Assembly (NCBI GenBank): GCA_030737875.1
Contig: CM060910.1
Location: 614,557,303 to 614,621,302, forward strand
Direction: 5' to 3'
Length of the DNA: 64,000 nucleotides
Source of the DNA: Allium sativum
Taxonomy: Eukaryota > Streptophyta > Magnoliopsida > Asparagales > Amaryllidaceae
The position numbers and the translations under genes were made by a program. This document shows, one piece after another, positions 1 to 10,715 of the stretch (positions within the stretch are counted from its first letter, which is position 1; every line of letters starts with the position of its first letter). The notes under the pieces are model-generated. The model worked only from the letters and a program-made list of their open reading frames with translations. It searched no databases and was not told the DNA's origin.

Positions 1-303
1 ATTGCGGCCAAGGCTGGGGATGAGTTGAGGAAGGAGGGTAAAGCCGTCCGTGTCGTGTCCTTTGTTTCCTGGGAATTGTTTGAGGAGCAGAGCGAGGAGT
101 ACAAGGAAAGCGTGTTGCCCAGCGGAGTTGAAGCTAGGGTTAGTATTGAGGCTGGGTCTACTTTAGGGTGGGAGAGGTATGTAGGGAAGAAGGGGAAGGC
201 GATTGGGATTGATAGGTTTGGGGCCAGTGCACCTGCTGGAAAGATTTACAAAGAGTTCGGTTTGACAGTGGAGAATGTTGTGGCTGCTGCCAAAGCTCTG
301 TAG
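1..303 (+). CDS. TKL: Transketolase, C-terminal end (partial)
   Basis: The frame is open from base 1 and stops at TAG 301-303, giving the last 100 residues of a transketolase. Recognisable stretches are [35 protein letters not shown] and [20 protein letters not shown], close to the plant chloroplast enzyme. Plant transketolase is about 740 residues, so only the C-terminal domain is present; the thiamine-diphosphate and Pyr domains lie upstream of the window. The enzyme moves two-carbon units between sugar phosphates in the Calvin cycle and pentose phosphate pathway. No intron interrupts this segment, so it is probably the last coding exon or part of it. No frameshift is visible and the gene looks functional. 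A plastid location is known for the family but cannot be shown here, because the transit peptide is outside the window. Confidence 0.95.
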   Translation: MAAKAGDELRKEGKAVRVVSFVSWELFEEQSEEYKESVLPSGVEARVSIEAGSTLGWERYVGKKGKAIGIDRFGASAPAGKIYKEFGLTVENVVAAAKAL

Positions 304-705
304 ATGGGTGGTAAGTGTGTAGCTTTGAATATTACAAGGGTGTGTGTTGCTTGAGGATTGACCATCCACATTGGTTTTTAGATTTTTGATCAAATGAGGT
401 GAACTTTGTTTGAAACGTATTGAGAACTCAAGAATAATTGTTACGGCTGGTTTTAAGTCTTCATAAGGCTAATATTCCAACTTGCGTTATATTTTTTTAA
501 CCATCTGTGGTTTGTATGAAATAATCCATTGTACGTTTACTTCTGTTAAAATGTATGTCCTATATAATATGTTGATCATTTTGAAGAACCATTCGTCGGT
601 CCTACCGGTACGAAACCAGCTTCAAATACAAAGATGCAAGTCTTTTTTTTCTTTTATTTTGGTATTGTTAAAGTACTTTTTATGTTGTAAAATATTACAG
701 ATTAG
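304..705 (+). other. Transketolase 3' UTR and downstream flank
   Basis: About 400 bases of AT-rich DNA directly after the transketolase stop. The first part should be the 3' untranslated region. I see no canonical AATAAA signal and no convincing second gene. Confidence 0.5.
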
Positions 706-878
706 GCAAGCTTCTATGATGATGTGTTTAGTCTCAGCTTTCCCGTTTCATATAGTGTCAGTTTTAAGGATAATCCAGCAATGCTAATGAGCAAGGCAAG
801 CCATCATGGTAGGGCAAGGACCCCAGAAACTCTGGGAACAATTTATTATCCAAATGGTAAGAACAGCTCCAAGATTAA

Positions 879-1335
879 GGGTGTGTTCTTTGCGAGCGGA
901 AGCGGAGCATTTCAGCGGAGTATTATAGCGGAGAATTGGAGTTAGCGGAGAATGCGTTTGGCGCGTTAAGCGGATCATTTGAGCGGAGAATGTTAACGGG
1001 GTGCTTAGTAGAATAGAAAAATTATAAATTCCTCCAATTTAGTTCAAACCAACTCCATTACATAGAGCATTTCGAATTTCGACACGATCGTAACGCAAAA
1101 AACCGCGTTTCAAACGGACCTCACTAGCAGAAGTTATTAATTTTTAAAATTGATTAAAACCTAAATTTTGTAATTAAATACCCTAATTAATCAAACGTAT
1201 GTCCGTTTGGAGCTAACAGCTCGATTTTGGTCCGCTAGCAAAACGGAGTATTTTACCCTGTTTTGGAACGGACGCGTTGGACGCGTCCAACGCGTCCGTT
1301 TCAAAACGGAGTAAAAAAATGCAAAGAACAGGCCC
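879..1335. mobile_element. PIF/Harbinger (Tourist-like) MITE, 457 bp
   Basis: Terminal inverted repeats are GGGTGTGTTCTTTGC at 879-893 and GCAAAGAACAGGCCC at 1321-1335, matching at 13 of 15 positions. TAA flanks both ends (876-878 and 1336-1338), the 3-bp target duplication typical of PIF/Harbinger. No ORF. The left interior repeats AGCGGAG-like words; the right interior holds a large palindrome (1258-1309). It is non-autonomous and needs a Harbinger transposase from elsewhere. Confidence 0.85.
1258..1309. repeat. Near-perfect palindrome inside the MITE
   Basis: The 28-base core 1270-1297 is a perfect palindrome built from nested ACGCGT and GTCCAAC words. It extends to 1258-1309 with two mismatches per arm. 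It would extrude as one long hairpin with almost no loop. Confidence 0.85.
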
Positions 1336-1338
1336 TAA

Positions 1339-2660
1339 GACAATGTCCGTTCATCGTCAGTGATTAATGGTTGGTTTATAAAAATAAACCGACAAACTTA
1401 ATTTTATGAATCACAAATTCATATGAAATAAAATAAAAACTCTGATCTATGACAAAAATTATTTTGTATATGTTTAGTCACAGTTCCCCGTTTTATATAA
1501 GCAGAGCGGATCCAGACAGCAGTTCATCATGCCTTTAAACTGTGACAGTCCACTAGATCATGACAATAATTGATAAATTTATAATATTACCAAGAGACGA
1601 TGATCTCAAACAGATTGTAAATTAAGTGTAGTGTAGTGGAGAAGGTGGCATGCGAGCTGTGGAGCAATTGGAGTTTGGAACTTGTTGCAACTGACATTTT
1701 ATTTTTACACGAAAACTCTTATGGATGGACTAGCTTATTATTTATAGGGCGGTGCTAGTATGCATCGCATTAAGGACCTTTTATTACCTATAGGGTGTAT
1801 CTTCATTTTATCTAGTGCAGACGGTACCGTACTACCGAACAACAATGTAGAACTCTTAGAAAAATTGTTTGACTTTTTCAACACATATACGATCGGCAAT
1901 AGAAGATTGTTCGACAGTATAAAATCATTTGTTTTGAACTGTTTATGCTGTTGGACGATGTTGTACTGTCCTTCGGTAATATGAAATCGTTTGTTGAATG
2001 AGTAGAACGAAAATAAATAGTAGGTATTTTGAAGTTTGTGATCATTGGATAAAAAAAAAAAAAGGAAGCTTATAACGTGACGCATTTAACATTGCTCTAT
2101 TTATACATTAAAAAATAAAAATTTATGGGTTGGATAGCAAAATCTCCGGGCCAGCACTGCATTTACACTTTTTTCTTTGAGGATGGTCGAGCAATTATGT
2201 TGAATGAGGCAAACCATTGTAGTGGCGCAATGACCGTAGGAACAATGGGGAGACGCCAGGACAATGCGCTGAAATGCTGCTATGGCCGTTCATCGTCAAT
2301 GGTTAAAGGTTGGTTAGAAAAAACTAAATTGATAAATTTATTTTACGAATAGTAGATTAAAATAAAATAAGGTGAGGTTAATCCAAGACGAAGACTATTT
2401 GGCATGTTTGTTGATTTTCAAACATTCTTTGCTGTGTAATCCTACTTTTTTCTTTTTTCTTTTTTGCTTATAAAAAAAAGGGTGAATGAAGAGTTCTCTT
2501 GAAGCTTTTTAGAAGGGGAAACGGTGAAAGAAAAACAACACTATTATTATGTGTTTCTGACAAGCCAACAGAAGTGAAATTATGATAATGCAAAGAGTTT
2601 GAGAAATGTTCACACTAAGAAAATAAGAAAGATTAAAATAAAAAAACATATATTAACTCG
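1339..2660. other. Intergenic DNA between the MITE and the MULE
   Basis: AT-rich DNA without a supportable gene. It contains the end of the duplicated segment (to about 1420) and the second copy near 2190-2350. I see nothing else in it beyond homopolymer runs such as the A-run near 2050. Confidence 0.5.
2186..2360. repeat. Diverged duplicated segment, copy 2
   Basis: Counterpart of copy 1 near the transketolase end, without the MITE. The best matching part is GCCGTTCATCGTCAATGGTT at 2284-2303 and the following ~60 bases. An ORF of 75 codons crosses it, but no known protein family is recognised. Confidence 0.4.
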
Positions 2661-2669
2661 TTTTTTTAA
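2661..2669. repeat. Left 9-bp target duplication of the MULE
   Basis: TTTTTTTAA here is repeated exactly at 21265-21273, directly outside both ends of the element. Nine bases is the usual Mutator-type duplication length. Confidence 0.85.
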
Positions 2670-2820
2670 GGAAAAATTTCGGCCTTAACCATATTTTGTA
2701 GAATAATATCAAGTTTAGACATGTTTTAAAAATAATTACAAGAATAGACCTGTTTTGAGGTTCCCGTTGGCGAACTTTGAAAATTCGCCAATAGGCGAAA
2801 TGTCAAAACTTGCCAATGCA
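2670..2820. repeat. MULE left terminal inverted repeat
   Basis: About 150 bases that pair, with many mismatches, with the inverted right end. The inner part carries GGCGAACTTTGAAAATTCGCC, itself a small inverted repeat, and matches the reverse complement of 7000-7047. Confidence 0.75.
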
Positions 2821-3380
2821 TTTTCCTACTAAATTCCATAACTACCTTTTGAAATTTTGATTCGCTCATAACTCAAAATCTGTAAAATAAAATCATCAAT
2901 TTTCTCTTCTAAATATAGTTCAATAAATTCGAATGTTTCTTATTTTAAAAAAAAAACCCGACTTGTAACGAATCATATATATTCAGTTGAAGTTAAAAAC
3001 GTAAAACTACGAGGTACCTCAACGTTACGAGCTCGTTTTGAGTTATGTTATAAGTTATACATCCAAATAGCATCCAATGCCCTACCAAGCAGCATTAGTC
3101 AAAATTATCAAATGACAAAACTAAATATCCGAAAATTAGAGAGATACAAAATCCAATACACGACAAATAAGTTCGAAACATAAGAAATGCATATAGATAC
3201 ACTAAATTCAACACACTGGCATCTCATCAACGCACATACATCTTCATTTTAGATTAATGAAGTACACCGCTTTCTGTTATGTCCCTACGATCCACATTTG
3301 CTGTACCTGTTTGTTTTAGGCGCTTGATGCTCGTCCATAACATTTTTGATTCTCATAGATTTAAGTCATCCGGTTTGTCT

Positions 3381-3752
3381 TCTTGTAGGTGGAGGCAATA
3401 AATGTGGATCGTTGTACGGTGCCCAATATTTATTATCACGTACATGATGAAACTCTGGCATATAGGAAACTTTATAATTTTGGACGGAGAACTACTTAGA
3501 AGCATCTTGTAGGTGGAGGCAATACATGTGGATCGTTGTACGGTGCCCAATATTTCTTATCACGTACATGATGAAACTCTAGCATATAGGAAACTTTATA
3601 ACTTTGGATGGAGAACTACTTAGAAGCATCTTGTAGGTGGAGGCAATACATGTGGATCGTTGTATGGTGCCCAATATTTCTTATCATGTACATGATGAAA
3701 CTCTAGCATATAGGAAACTTTATAACTTTGGACGGAGAACTACTCAGAAGCA
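3381..3752 (-). repeat. Three tandem 124-bp units at the transposase C-terminus
   Basis: TCTTGTAGGTGGAGGCAATA recurs at 3381, 3505 and 3629, an exact 124-base period, with units nearly identical. Read on the minus strand each unit can encode YWAPYNDPHVLPPPTR, which resembles the proline-rich tail after the SWIM zinc finger in many MULE transposases. The period is not a multiple of three, so the units cannot be read in one frame. They look like a recent local triplication of the last coding piece. Confidence 0.7.
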
Positions 3753-3825
3753 AAATCGTGATGTGCTCTATTTACACCAAAATCCTATGCAGAAAAAGTG
3801 TTATCACATGAGCACACGGTATCTT

Positions 3826-4800
3826 CTACAGAAGTGAGATATTACATGTGCATGAGCAATGAGTACATTCAATCCTAACTTTATATTCATCGCTGTAACG
3901 ATGAATCACTTGCCATTCAGACCGACCAAATCGAACAAGTCTACAATAACGTGCTTCAATTTTAGCTTCCCATTTTGGAGCAAGTCGTGTCTTCAGAGCT
4001 TTCTCTTTTTCCCACCTCTTATAGAAATATTCAACTGATCGAAAAAACGTCCTTGCAACCAACACCTTTATAGGCAACGATCTGGCGCCCTTTAGTACAT
4101 CATTAAAACTTTCAGATGCGTTAGTTGTCATAATATGGAAGCGTGCACCGTCATCTCTGCAAAGTGCTCAATTTTCTTCAAAATTCCCTAGGCTTCGCTC
4201 AATCCAGTCATGCGCCCGCATATTAGTTGCCTTGATTTCTTCTCTAATTTTAGCGTATTCGGCTACTTCTGATTCACATGCAGCAGCGTAAAACAAGCCT
4301 GTTAGCCGCTTCTCTCGATGACCCACAGCTTGAAAATCAGCTTTAAGATGTCTTGCACAGAACCTATGTTTGTGCGGTTCTTGCCATCTTTCCTGCAAAG
4401 ATTTTGAGATCCCTTTCATTCTATCAGATAAAAAAGTAATGCGACGATTTCGTACACTATGAATGAACTCACGCATGCATGAAAAAACCAGGCCCACCTA
4501 TCATATGACTCAGATTCGACAATTTCATAAGCTAATGGAAAAAGACAGTTGTCAGCATCTACAGCAATAGTAATAAGCAGTGTCACCTTATATTTACTGT
4601 ACAAATGTGTACCATCAATACATAGCGAAGGACGACAATGTATAAAACTTGCAATGGAAGGACCAAATGCCCAAAAAGCATGATCAAATACCTCAACATC
4701 ATCGTATGTTATATGTCTAGCTGTACCTGAATTGCTTCTCTTTATTTCTTCAAAATATTGAGTCAAACTCGTATACGATTCAGCCCAGTGATGATAAATT
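3826..4800 (-). pseudogene. MULE transposase, core and C-terminal part (broken)
   Basis: Three minus-strand pieces join into a MuDR-type transposase. The first (4766 to about 4480) has the catalytic-core start CIDGTHLYSKYKVTLLIT, where D is expected to be the first acidic catalytic residue, then PLAYEIVESES and RWAWFF. A frameshift near 4480 leads to the second (4497-4168), with HRFCARHLKADF, the family's C/H motif. A stop follows NFEEN at 4168. The third (4131-3826) has MTTNASESFNDVLKGARSLP and ends near IECTHCSC, the expected start of a SWIM zinc finger. The protein would cut and rejoin element ends in the nucleus. At least one frameshift and one in-frame stop make it non-functional as read; introns could explain part of this but not clearly. 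Confidence 0.85.
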
Positions 4801-4860
4801 TTTTTCCAATGTTTTGTTCAACGTTTGCCAAGCTTTCATGTAACTGATTTTGATGAAGAG

Positions 4861-5452
4861 TTAGTCTTCTAAAAGCACCTGGACTGTACAGCTGAGATAT
4901 CCAAACCGGCCTTCACAAACACATGATTTTGGACACAAGAAATCCCGAAGTGGCTTGGTTGTGGTTGGAATTAATTGTAGGGTTGACACAATTATGTTCA
5001 TTAGGAAGCTTTCTGATTTTTCCACCATCCTGTTTGAGACTTCTTGGACACTATAGCATGTATTCTCCATGGACAGGTAGCATCAACATTACACACAACA
5101 AATATTGTTTTATTCGACTTGATTGGTTTGTACGAAACTCCATGCAGAATAGATCATTCCATTAGTTGGTGTATAAACTTTTCTTTACTTTGGAATACCA
5201 TCCCAACAACAAAACCATTATGTACGCAAGTGGTCGAGAATTTTTACCTGAAAACACTAGATTAGCAACTACTGATCTGGCCATCATTTCTGCCGTACAT
5301 AGATCATCGTCCAATGGTACTTCCATCTGAACCTCAGCACCATCATCTTCGTTGTCTTCCATGTTTGGAAAGTCAAAGTCCAATGGTTCATTGTTGACTC
5401 CCATTCGTTGCATCCAGCATGTATCATCAGTAGTTCTCATGGCAATCACCAT
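4861..5452 (-). pseudogene. MULE transposase N-terminal remains
   Basis: Two minus-strand open stretches lie upstream of the transposase core. One (5452-5162) is acidic, with FDFPNMEDNEDDGAEVQMEV and a DDD run, like the variable N-terminal part of MULE transposases. The other (5070-4861) ends with KSCVCEGRFGYLS. They are in different frames with a gap between them. I infer that they belong to the transposase from position and orientation, not from a clear domain match. Confidence 0.5.
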
Positions 5453-6405
5453 GCTATCAATGAGGTCATTTACTTCGATACCTATGTCTGCATTTGGATC
5501 ATTTGTCTGCTCTGAAGGTCCCGCACCCCAGTCTAATTTTGATTTTTCTGTCAGTTTGTTAATAAATGCATTTCAGTCACATCTTACATTCCATTGAGTA
5601 GTTAGCAAACTAAAACAATGTGCAACACATACCTATGGATCATATCGTATAGTTCTGACTGAGAAGGAAAGATGGCATGTTGCTCCTAGTCGTCTGACTG
5701 AAAAGTTTGTTGTTGTTTTTCATGAACATTTGGTTGAAAAGTTTATTGTTGTTGCCGATGTTGCTCGTCCACATTCGGATGAAAATAGGGATTAGTATAC
5801 ATAGGATAACTAAGAGTGGAGGATCATGAGTTGGCAACATTTATGTGAAATACCCTAAATCCATACTCACGATGGGAAGTGGGGTGATTTCTTCCACGAT
5901 TTCTTTTTGCTGTTTTTTCAACAAACAACTTCACTTAATGTGGTGATTTCATACTGTTTGAGAATGCTTTAATCAGTGAATGTACATTTCAAATTTCACT
6001 CGTCCAAAGTGTTTTTGGCAGAGCATGGTCTCTTCTTTACTCAACCATCTTTTCCATATCACCTTTATGAAATGGTTTACTATTTGAAGCAACTTTAATC
6101 AATGATTTGTCATTTCATCTTTATAACAAGGTGTACTATATGAAACAATTTTAGTCAATGTGGTCTAACATGCCGTTCCAGACCAGCTTTGTTCAGTGTG
6201 CTGTGACTGATAGGCAGTGATATAATCATATGAATTTAATAAACAACCCCATGTTCTTAGACAAAAACAACGTACAATACTTCATACTCATCTTCCAAAT
6301 TCTACAATCATACAAACACACAAACAATAATTCAAACTAATATTCAAAATACTACTATGACAACAGATAATAGGAACACTAGTGGTTATGGTTAAATTGC
6401 AAGTT
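5453..6405. other. MULE interior without a recognised gene
   Basis: AT-rich stretch between the transposase remains and the zinc-finger ORF. No supportable coding region. It may be an intron or untranslated region of the MULE transcript. Confidence 0.4.
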
Positions 6406-6702
6406 TTATAACAGTTGATTGAGACATCTAATTTCTTGTTCAAGCTCATTCGCATATGCTATGCCCCTTGGAAACAGCGGTTCGTCAATCCATTCTGAAA
6501 AATTGCAACCGCTGGGATAATTGGAACAAAGAAGTGTTCGACGATCAATGTTTTTACCATCAACTCTTACGACAACATCAACCATATATCCACAGTGGCA
6601 ACAAACTGGGTAAGATTCAACCTCTTTTTCTGATGAGGGTTGATTAATTGGTACCCGCTCAACCTCTTGTTCAAAGATGGCGTTGATAAACATGATGTTC
6701 AT
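6406..6702 (-). CDS. GRF-like zinc-finger ORF within the MULE
   Basis: A 98-codon minus-strand ORF with the pattern CCHCG at about residues 34-38, an LLC at about 57-59 and SGCNFSEWIDEP about ten residues on. This matches the GRF zinc finger layout (paired cysteines, an aromatic/arginine strand, then C-x-F-x-x-W-x-D-E). GRF fingers bind nucleic acids and often occur beside or fused to plant transposase-type proteins. The C-terminal 20 residues (ANELEQEIRCLNQLL) look like a short coiled coil, again common in this type. It may be a separate protein or the first exon of the transposase. The ATG chosen is the first in the frame. Confidence 0.6.
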   Translation of the reverse strand: MNIMFINAIFEQEVERVPINQPSSEKEVESYPVCCHCGYMVDVVVRVDGKNIDRRTLLCSNYPSGCNFSEWIDEPLFPRGIAYANELEQEIRCLNQLL

Positions 6703-6996
6703 TCACTCATGGGACATACGCATATTCATCCAGTCAGGGTAGATTTGTGAGTACGTCAAGATCCGGGTATTCAAAAGCAACATCCTCATAATGTTGTTCT
6801 TGATAGTTTATATTCCAATCTACATCAGTGTGATCACTAGACGTTGGAAGGGAGAAGCCGACGCTGCCGAAATCGGAGTCCATAGATGATGACCATGAAG
6901 GCATTGTCAAGAGAAATAGAGCAATGAAGATATATATATAGTTGAGTATGGGTTAGAGTTATAAAGGAGAGGGGAGGTATTTATATTGTGTATAAA

Positions 6997-7056
6997 CATA
7001 CGGGCGAAGTTTTAAAATTCACCCAAAGGCGAGCTTTCAAAAATCTCCAGTCCTCT
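6997..7056. repeat. MULE right TIR, inner part
   Basis: GGGCGAAGTTTTAAAATTCA and the following AGGCGAGCTTTC pair with the inner left arm. The arm is cut at 7056 by LTR element A and resumes at 21170-21264. Confidence 0.7.
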
Positions 7057-7990
7057 TGTAATGACCCGCACTGGCAGAGGTATTATGATTAATTTATTTA
7101 ATTATATAAATGGTGGGTTAGTAAATTTAATGGTCGTGGAATTTAATAATGGTGAATATTTAATTTAAATAATAAATTAAATAATATATTTAATTCTGAA
7201 ATAATCAGAATTGACTGAAATGGCGATATGGTGTGAACCGGATCATCAGTGATATTTAATTCAGCTTGGAAATTGAATTTGAATAACGAATATATTCAAT
7301 CGTCGACAGTTGAACGTATAATTATAATATGATTAAAATAGAACTCGAAATGGCGCTGCAGTTCGCTATTTGGCGATTCGAACTTCAACTGAATGTACGG
7401 GATTTGTTTTAAATCGAATTTCTGTGAAACAAGAAACGTACGGAGCTGGTGGAGTATATCTTTCTAGTGGAAGAGAAAAATCGGGGTTTCGTCGTGTAGA
7501 TTTTGTTTTATGTCCAAATCAAATATTCAGAAAAACAGCGGCATATTCGTTTATGGCCATAATGGTTATTTGAGTGTATTTAAATATCAGTTTCGAATTT
7601 AAACAAGGTTCCTTTGGGACATAGTGATAATTTAATTTTTAGAATTTTAATGTAATTTTTAATTAATTTAATAAGCAACTTTTTATTTGAAGTATTTCGC
7701 ACCCTGAAATCAACATTTTGAAGTTTCAAAATATGAGACCATCTACCGATATTATTATATTTTTGGGATCGTGGCACCGAGCTGATCACAACGGTATATT
7801 TATTTCAGTCGGCAGCGCCCGTACATGGATATAATTTTACGTAGCAGGGTATATGAACATTCATAGCTTAAAATAATTAAAATATGAAACCCTTATAGCC
7901 TAAGTATTTCATTCAAAATATACATTGAGCATTCAACCACGTGAACACCCTACGTGGAGAAAACCCAGCCACCAATTAAAAGTTTATGTT

Positions 7991-7998
7991 TATAAATA
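7991..7998 (+). promoter_or_regulatory. Candidate TATA box of the element A 5' LTR
   Basis: TATAAATA about 935 bases into the LTR, followed by a C-containing leader with CCTTAAACT. An identical box stands at 16709-16716 in the 3' LTR. Start of transcription would be about 30 bases downstream, making U3 roughly 1 kb and R-U5 over 4 kb; this is inference. Confidence 0.5.
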
Positions 7999-9789
7999 AC
8001 CCTTAAACTATTTTCTAACCTAATTTTTCTCACCACGATCAAAGAAAACTGGCCGCCATCTTTATATCCTCAACAAAATTTAATCTCCTCCATTACTAAG
8101 TAAAACTCATCAACGATTTATCCTTTGGCCTCACATAATATAGGGTTTCAGATCCTTGTGTTTAAAATCCCGGTCCTTTATATTTTGTGTTGCTCGACAT
8201 TTACTGTCGCGATTTATTTCACGGGTTCGGGTCAGTCAGTTTAGGGCTGAGGTTCGTAGGGGTTTGTCGGCCAAAAGGAGGTTGGCGAGTTCATCAATAT
8301 CGCATGGAGAAGGAGGTAAGGTGACAGGGCTGGCGACGGACTTGTAGTGATGATGGCGACGCTGTACTGTTCAGCGTGAAGGAGGCGAAGAACACCTGGA
8401 GAGGGGGACGCGCGAGCTCTATGTTGAGGGTATGAGGCTGACGAGCTCCGAAAGTTGAGACCGATGTTGGTTCTGATTTTGGAATTCGAAGTCTGTACGT
8501 AGCATAAGGATTTTTGGGAAAGGTACCGAGGTGCGAGTTGAGCACGGACGGATGGAGCATAAAGAGGAGAAGAGGAGGAATTCTTCAGATTTTGTGCTGT
8601 GGATTTTTGTTGAAGAGGATATGAGATGAGTTCAAACTATGGTTTTAGAGGAGAAGATGGATTCAGTAAGTTCATGCGGCAAATGTCTAATTAGTATTCT
8701 GGAGTGCAAAATGGTACTTGGAGAAGTGGGATGCTTTGAGGAGTTATGGAGAAGGAGAAGACGCAGTAGAAAGAGGTTGTGTCGCAAGTGCTGTGTGAAG
8801 GATTGAAGGCAATATTGTCATAGTTTTATGGAGAAGAAAGGGATGTTGAAGGTAGTGAATGGTTTGTTTGATACTGGGTTTAGGGGTTGAGCTTTAATGT
8901 ATGTGTGGAATCTGGTTTGTTGAAAGAGCCGGCTACAGGTTTTAATTTGGGAAGGAAGCTTACTGTTGAAAATGGATGGGTAGGAGAAATAGCTTTGGGC
9001 CGATGAAATTGGAGAGCCCAATTCCTTTTATAAAGAAGAAAAAAAAAGAGAAGAAGTGGGGAACGCAAATTAGCAAACAGGTTTCAATAATTGAAGTTGG
9101 GAAGAAAAGAATACGGGTCCTTTAGGATCGTATGAATGACGACTACACAATGGGACTGACCGGGAATAAGTTGGAGTCCATTACAATTTATAGCGAAATA
9201 AATTGTCCGTCTGAATCAAGCGATGGTTATCGTTATTAACGATGATTGTCCAATGTGAGTAAATCTCACTAACTCTGAACAGTTTATAATTTCATGTTGT
9301 ATTTTTAGAACTGTTAGATATTGGTTGATTTACTGTATGTTGACTGTTTGATTGAACTGCTAGTCAGTTAGTTGAATTTCTATATTGATTCTGTTTAACA
9401 GAATGTATCATATAGAACTGAAAAGTGATGTTATCTATATTGTTTAACATCTGTGATGCAGGGAGACAGGTTGGAGGAATCCAACTGGATTCCTCAACAT
9501 TTATTTTACTGTTTTGCATATATTGTGATATATGGTGGGTTCTATAATCTGTTATGGATTATGGGCGTTGGAATGATATTGATCATTGTTATATGATATT
9601 TTTAATGTCATAAGAAACCCTGGGATGTAAAAAAAGAAGTATTTCAATGTATATTGAAATAAAGGAATTTTATAAAATCACAGGATTTTATAAAAGGAAT
9701 TATTTATAAAACGAACACGGTTTTATAAAAGGGATATTTATTTAGAAAATAAATAGAAATAGAAAAGGAATATTTATTTAGAAAATAAA

Positions 9790-9975
9790 TAGAAGTTACA
9801 AATAGGATATATTTGTAACGGTAAATAGAAGTTATAAATAGGATATATTTGTAACGGTAAATAGAAGTTATAAATAGGATATATTTGTAACGGTAAATAG
9901 AAGTTATAAATAGGATATATTTGTAACGGTAAATAGAAGTTATAAATAGGATATATTTGTAACGGTAAGTAAACG
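9790..9975 (+). repeat. 36-bp tandem array in A 5' LTR
   Basis: About five units starting GTTATAAATAGGATATATTT with a 36-base period; the first and last are degenerate. The same array stands at 18509-18694 in the 3' LTR with the same copy number. Because 36 is a multiple of three, it makes a periodic open frame that is not a gene. Confidence 0.9.
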
Positions 9976-10018
9976 TTATAAAAAGGAAATAGTTGTAACG
10001 GAAAACGTAGTTTATCAA

Positions 10019-10620
10019 AAGAAGTTAATCGATGTTAGTTAATCGATTAGTGTTAAAGTAAAAGGAGCTAATCGATGTTAGTTAATCGATTAGTGTTAAA
10101 GTAAAAGAAGTTAATCGATGTTAGTTAATCGATTAGTGTTAAAGTAAAAGGAGCTAATCGATGTTAGTTAATCGATTAGTGTTAAAGTAAAAGGAGCTAA
10201 TCGATGTTAGTTAATCGATTAGTGTTAAAGTAAAAAGAGCTAATCGATGTTAGTTAATCGATTAGAGAATAAAGTTAAAAAGAAGTTAATCGATGTTAGT
10301 TTAGTCGATTAGAATAAAGTTAAAAAGAAGTTAATCGATGTTAGTTAATCGATTTGAGAATAAAGTTGAAAGGAGATAATCGATGTTAGTTTAATCGATT
10401 AGAATAGAAGCAAATGAGTAAATCGAATATAGTTATTCGAATAGAAAGTAAAAGGAATTATCGAATATAGTTTATTCGAAAAGAGTAAGTGAAATGAGTA
10501 AATAAATAGCGTTAGTCAAATAGTGTTAGTCCAATAGAGTTAATTGATAGGGGTTAGTCCAAAGGAGTTAAGTAAAAAGAGTCAATCGAATATAGCTATT
10601 CGAAGGAGGGTTAAGTAAGG
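10019..10620 (+). repeat. Hairpin array in A 5' LTR
   Basis: Units of about 43 bases each hold a short inverted repeat with arms TAATCGAT and ATCGATTA around a GTTAGTTA-type loop, first hit at 10026. After about ten units the arms change to TCGAAT/ATTCGA around ATAGTT (10431-10620) and the spacing degrades. The 3' LTR has the same array at 18738-19330. Confidence 0.85.
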
Positions 10621-10681
10621 AAGTTAGTAAATGGAATACAAAGTGAACTTTTCCCATTTCAAAGTTAGAAATGTTGTTCAG

Positions 10682-10715
10682 TTAAGGTCTGAGAGGTAGT
10701 TCTACCCCAACTTAA
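10682..10715 (+). other. GGTCTGAGAGGTA structured element, A 5' LTR copy
   Basis: Outer arms TTAAG/CTTAA and inner arms GGTA/TACC enclose the fixed words GTCTGAGA and CCAA. The same layout recurs at 14601-14634, 19401-19434, 26835-26875, 33239-33279 and 39642-39682, with paired changes in the outer arms. Confidence 0.7.

Larger units (their letters stand above)
724..1420. repeat. Diverged duplicated segment, copy 1 (holds a MITE)
   Basis: Outside the MITE at 879-1335, 780-878 plus 1336-1420 resembles 2190-2350. Both copies carry GTTCATCGTCA followed by a GGTTGGTT...AAAT stretch and a TTTTA(T/C)GAAT end, and the parts left of the MITE share ATGCTAATGAG/ATGTTGAATGAG and GGAACAAT words. Short peptides read through both, but neither forms a plausible gene. 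It is an old duplication of unknown origin, possibly remains of a transposon or gene. Confidence 0.4.

Noticed and set aside
2125..2352. Peptide with NEANHCSGAM, thought of as a metallo-beta-lactamase-type nuclease motif.
   Set aside because: The match is a few residues, nothing else of the domain is present, and the DNA belongs to a decayed duplicated segment.
9704..10018. 104-codon minus-strand ORF with repeating IYRYKYILFITS peptide (also 18423-18737).
   Set aside because: Produced by a 36-bp tandem array whose period is a multiple of three; antisense to the element and without any family resemblance.
10019..10620. Regular repeats with inverted arms, resembling a CRISPR array.
   Set aside because: Plant nuclear DNA, no unique spacers, no cas genes, and the repeats lie inside an LTR and are copied in the other LTR.
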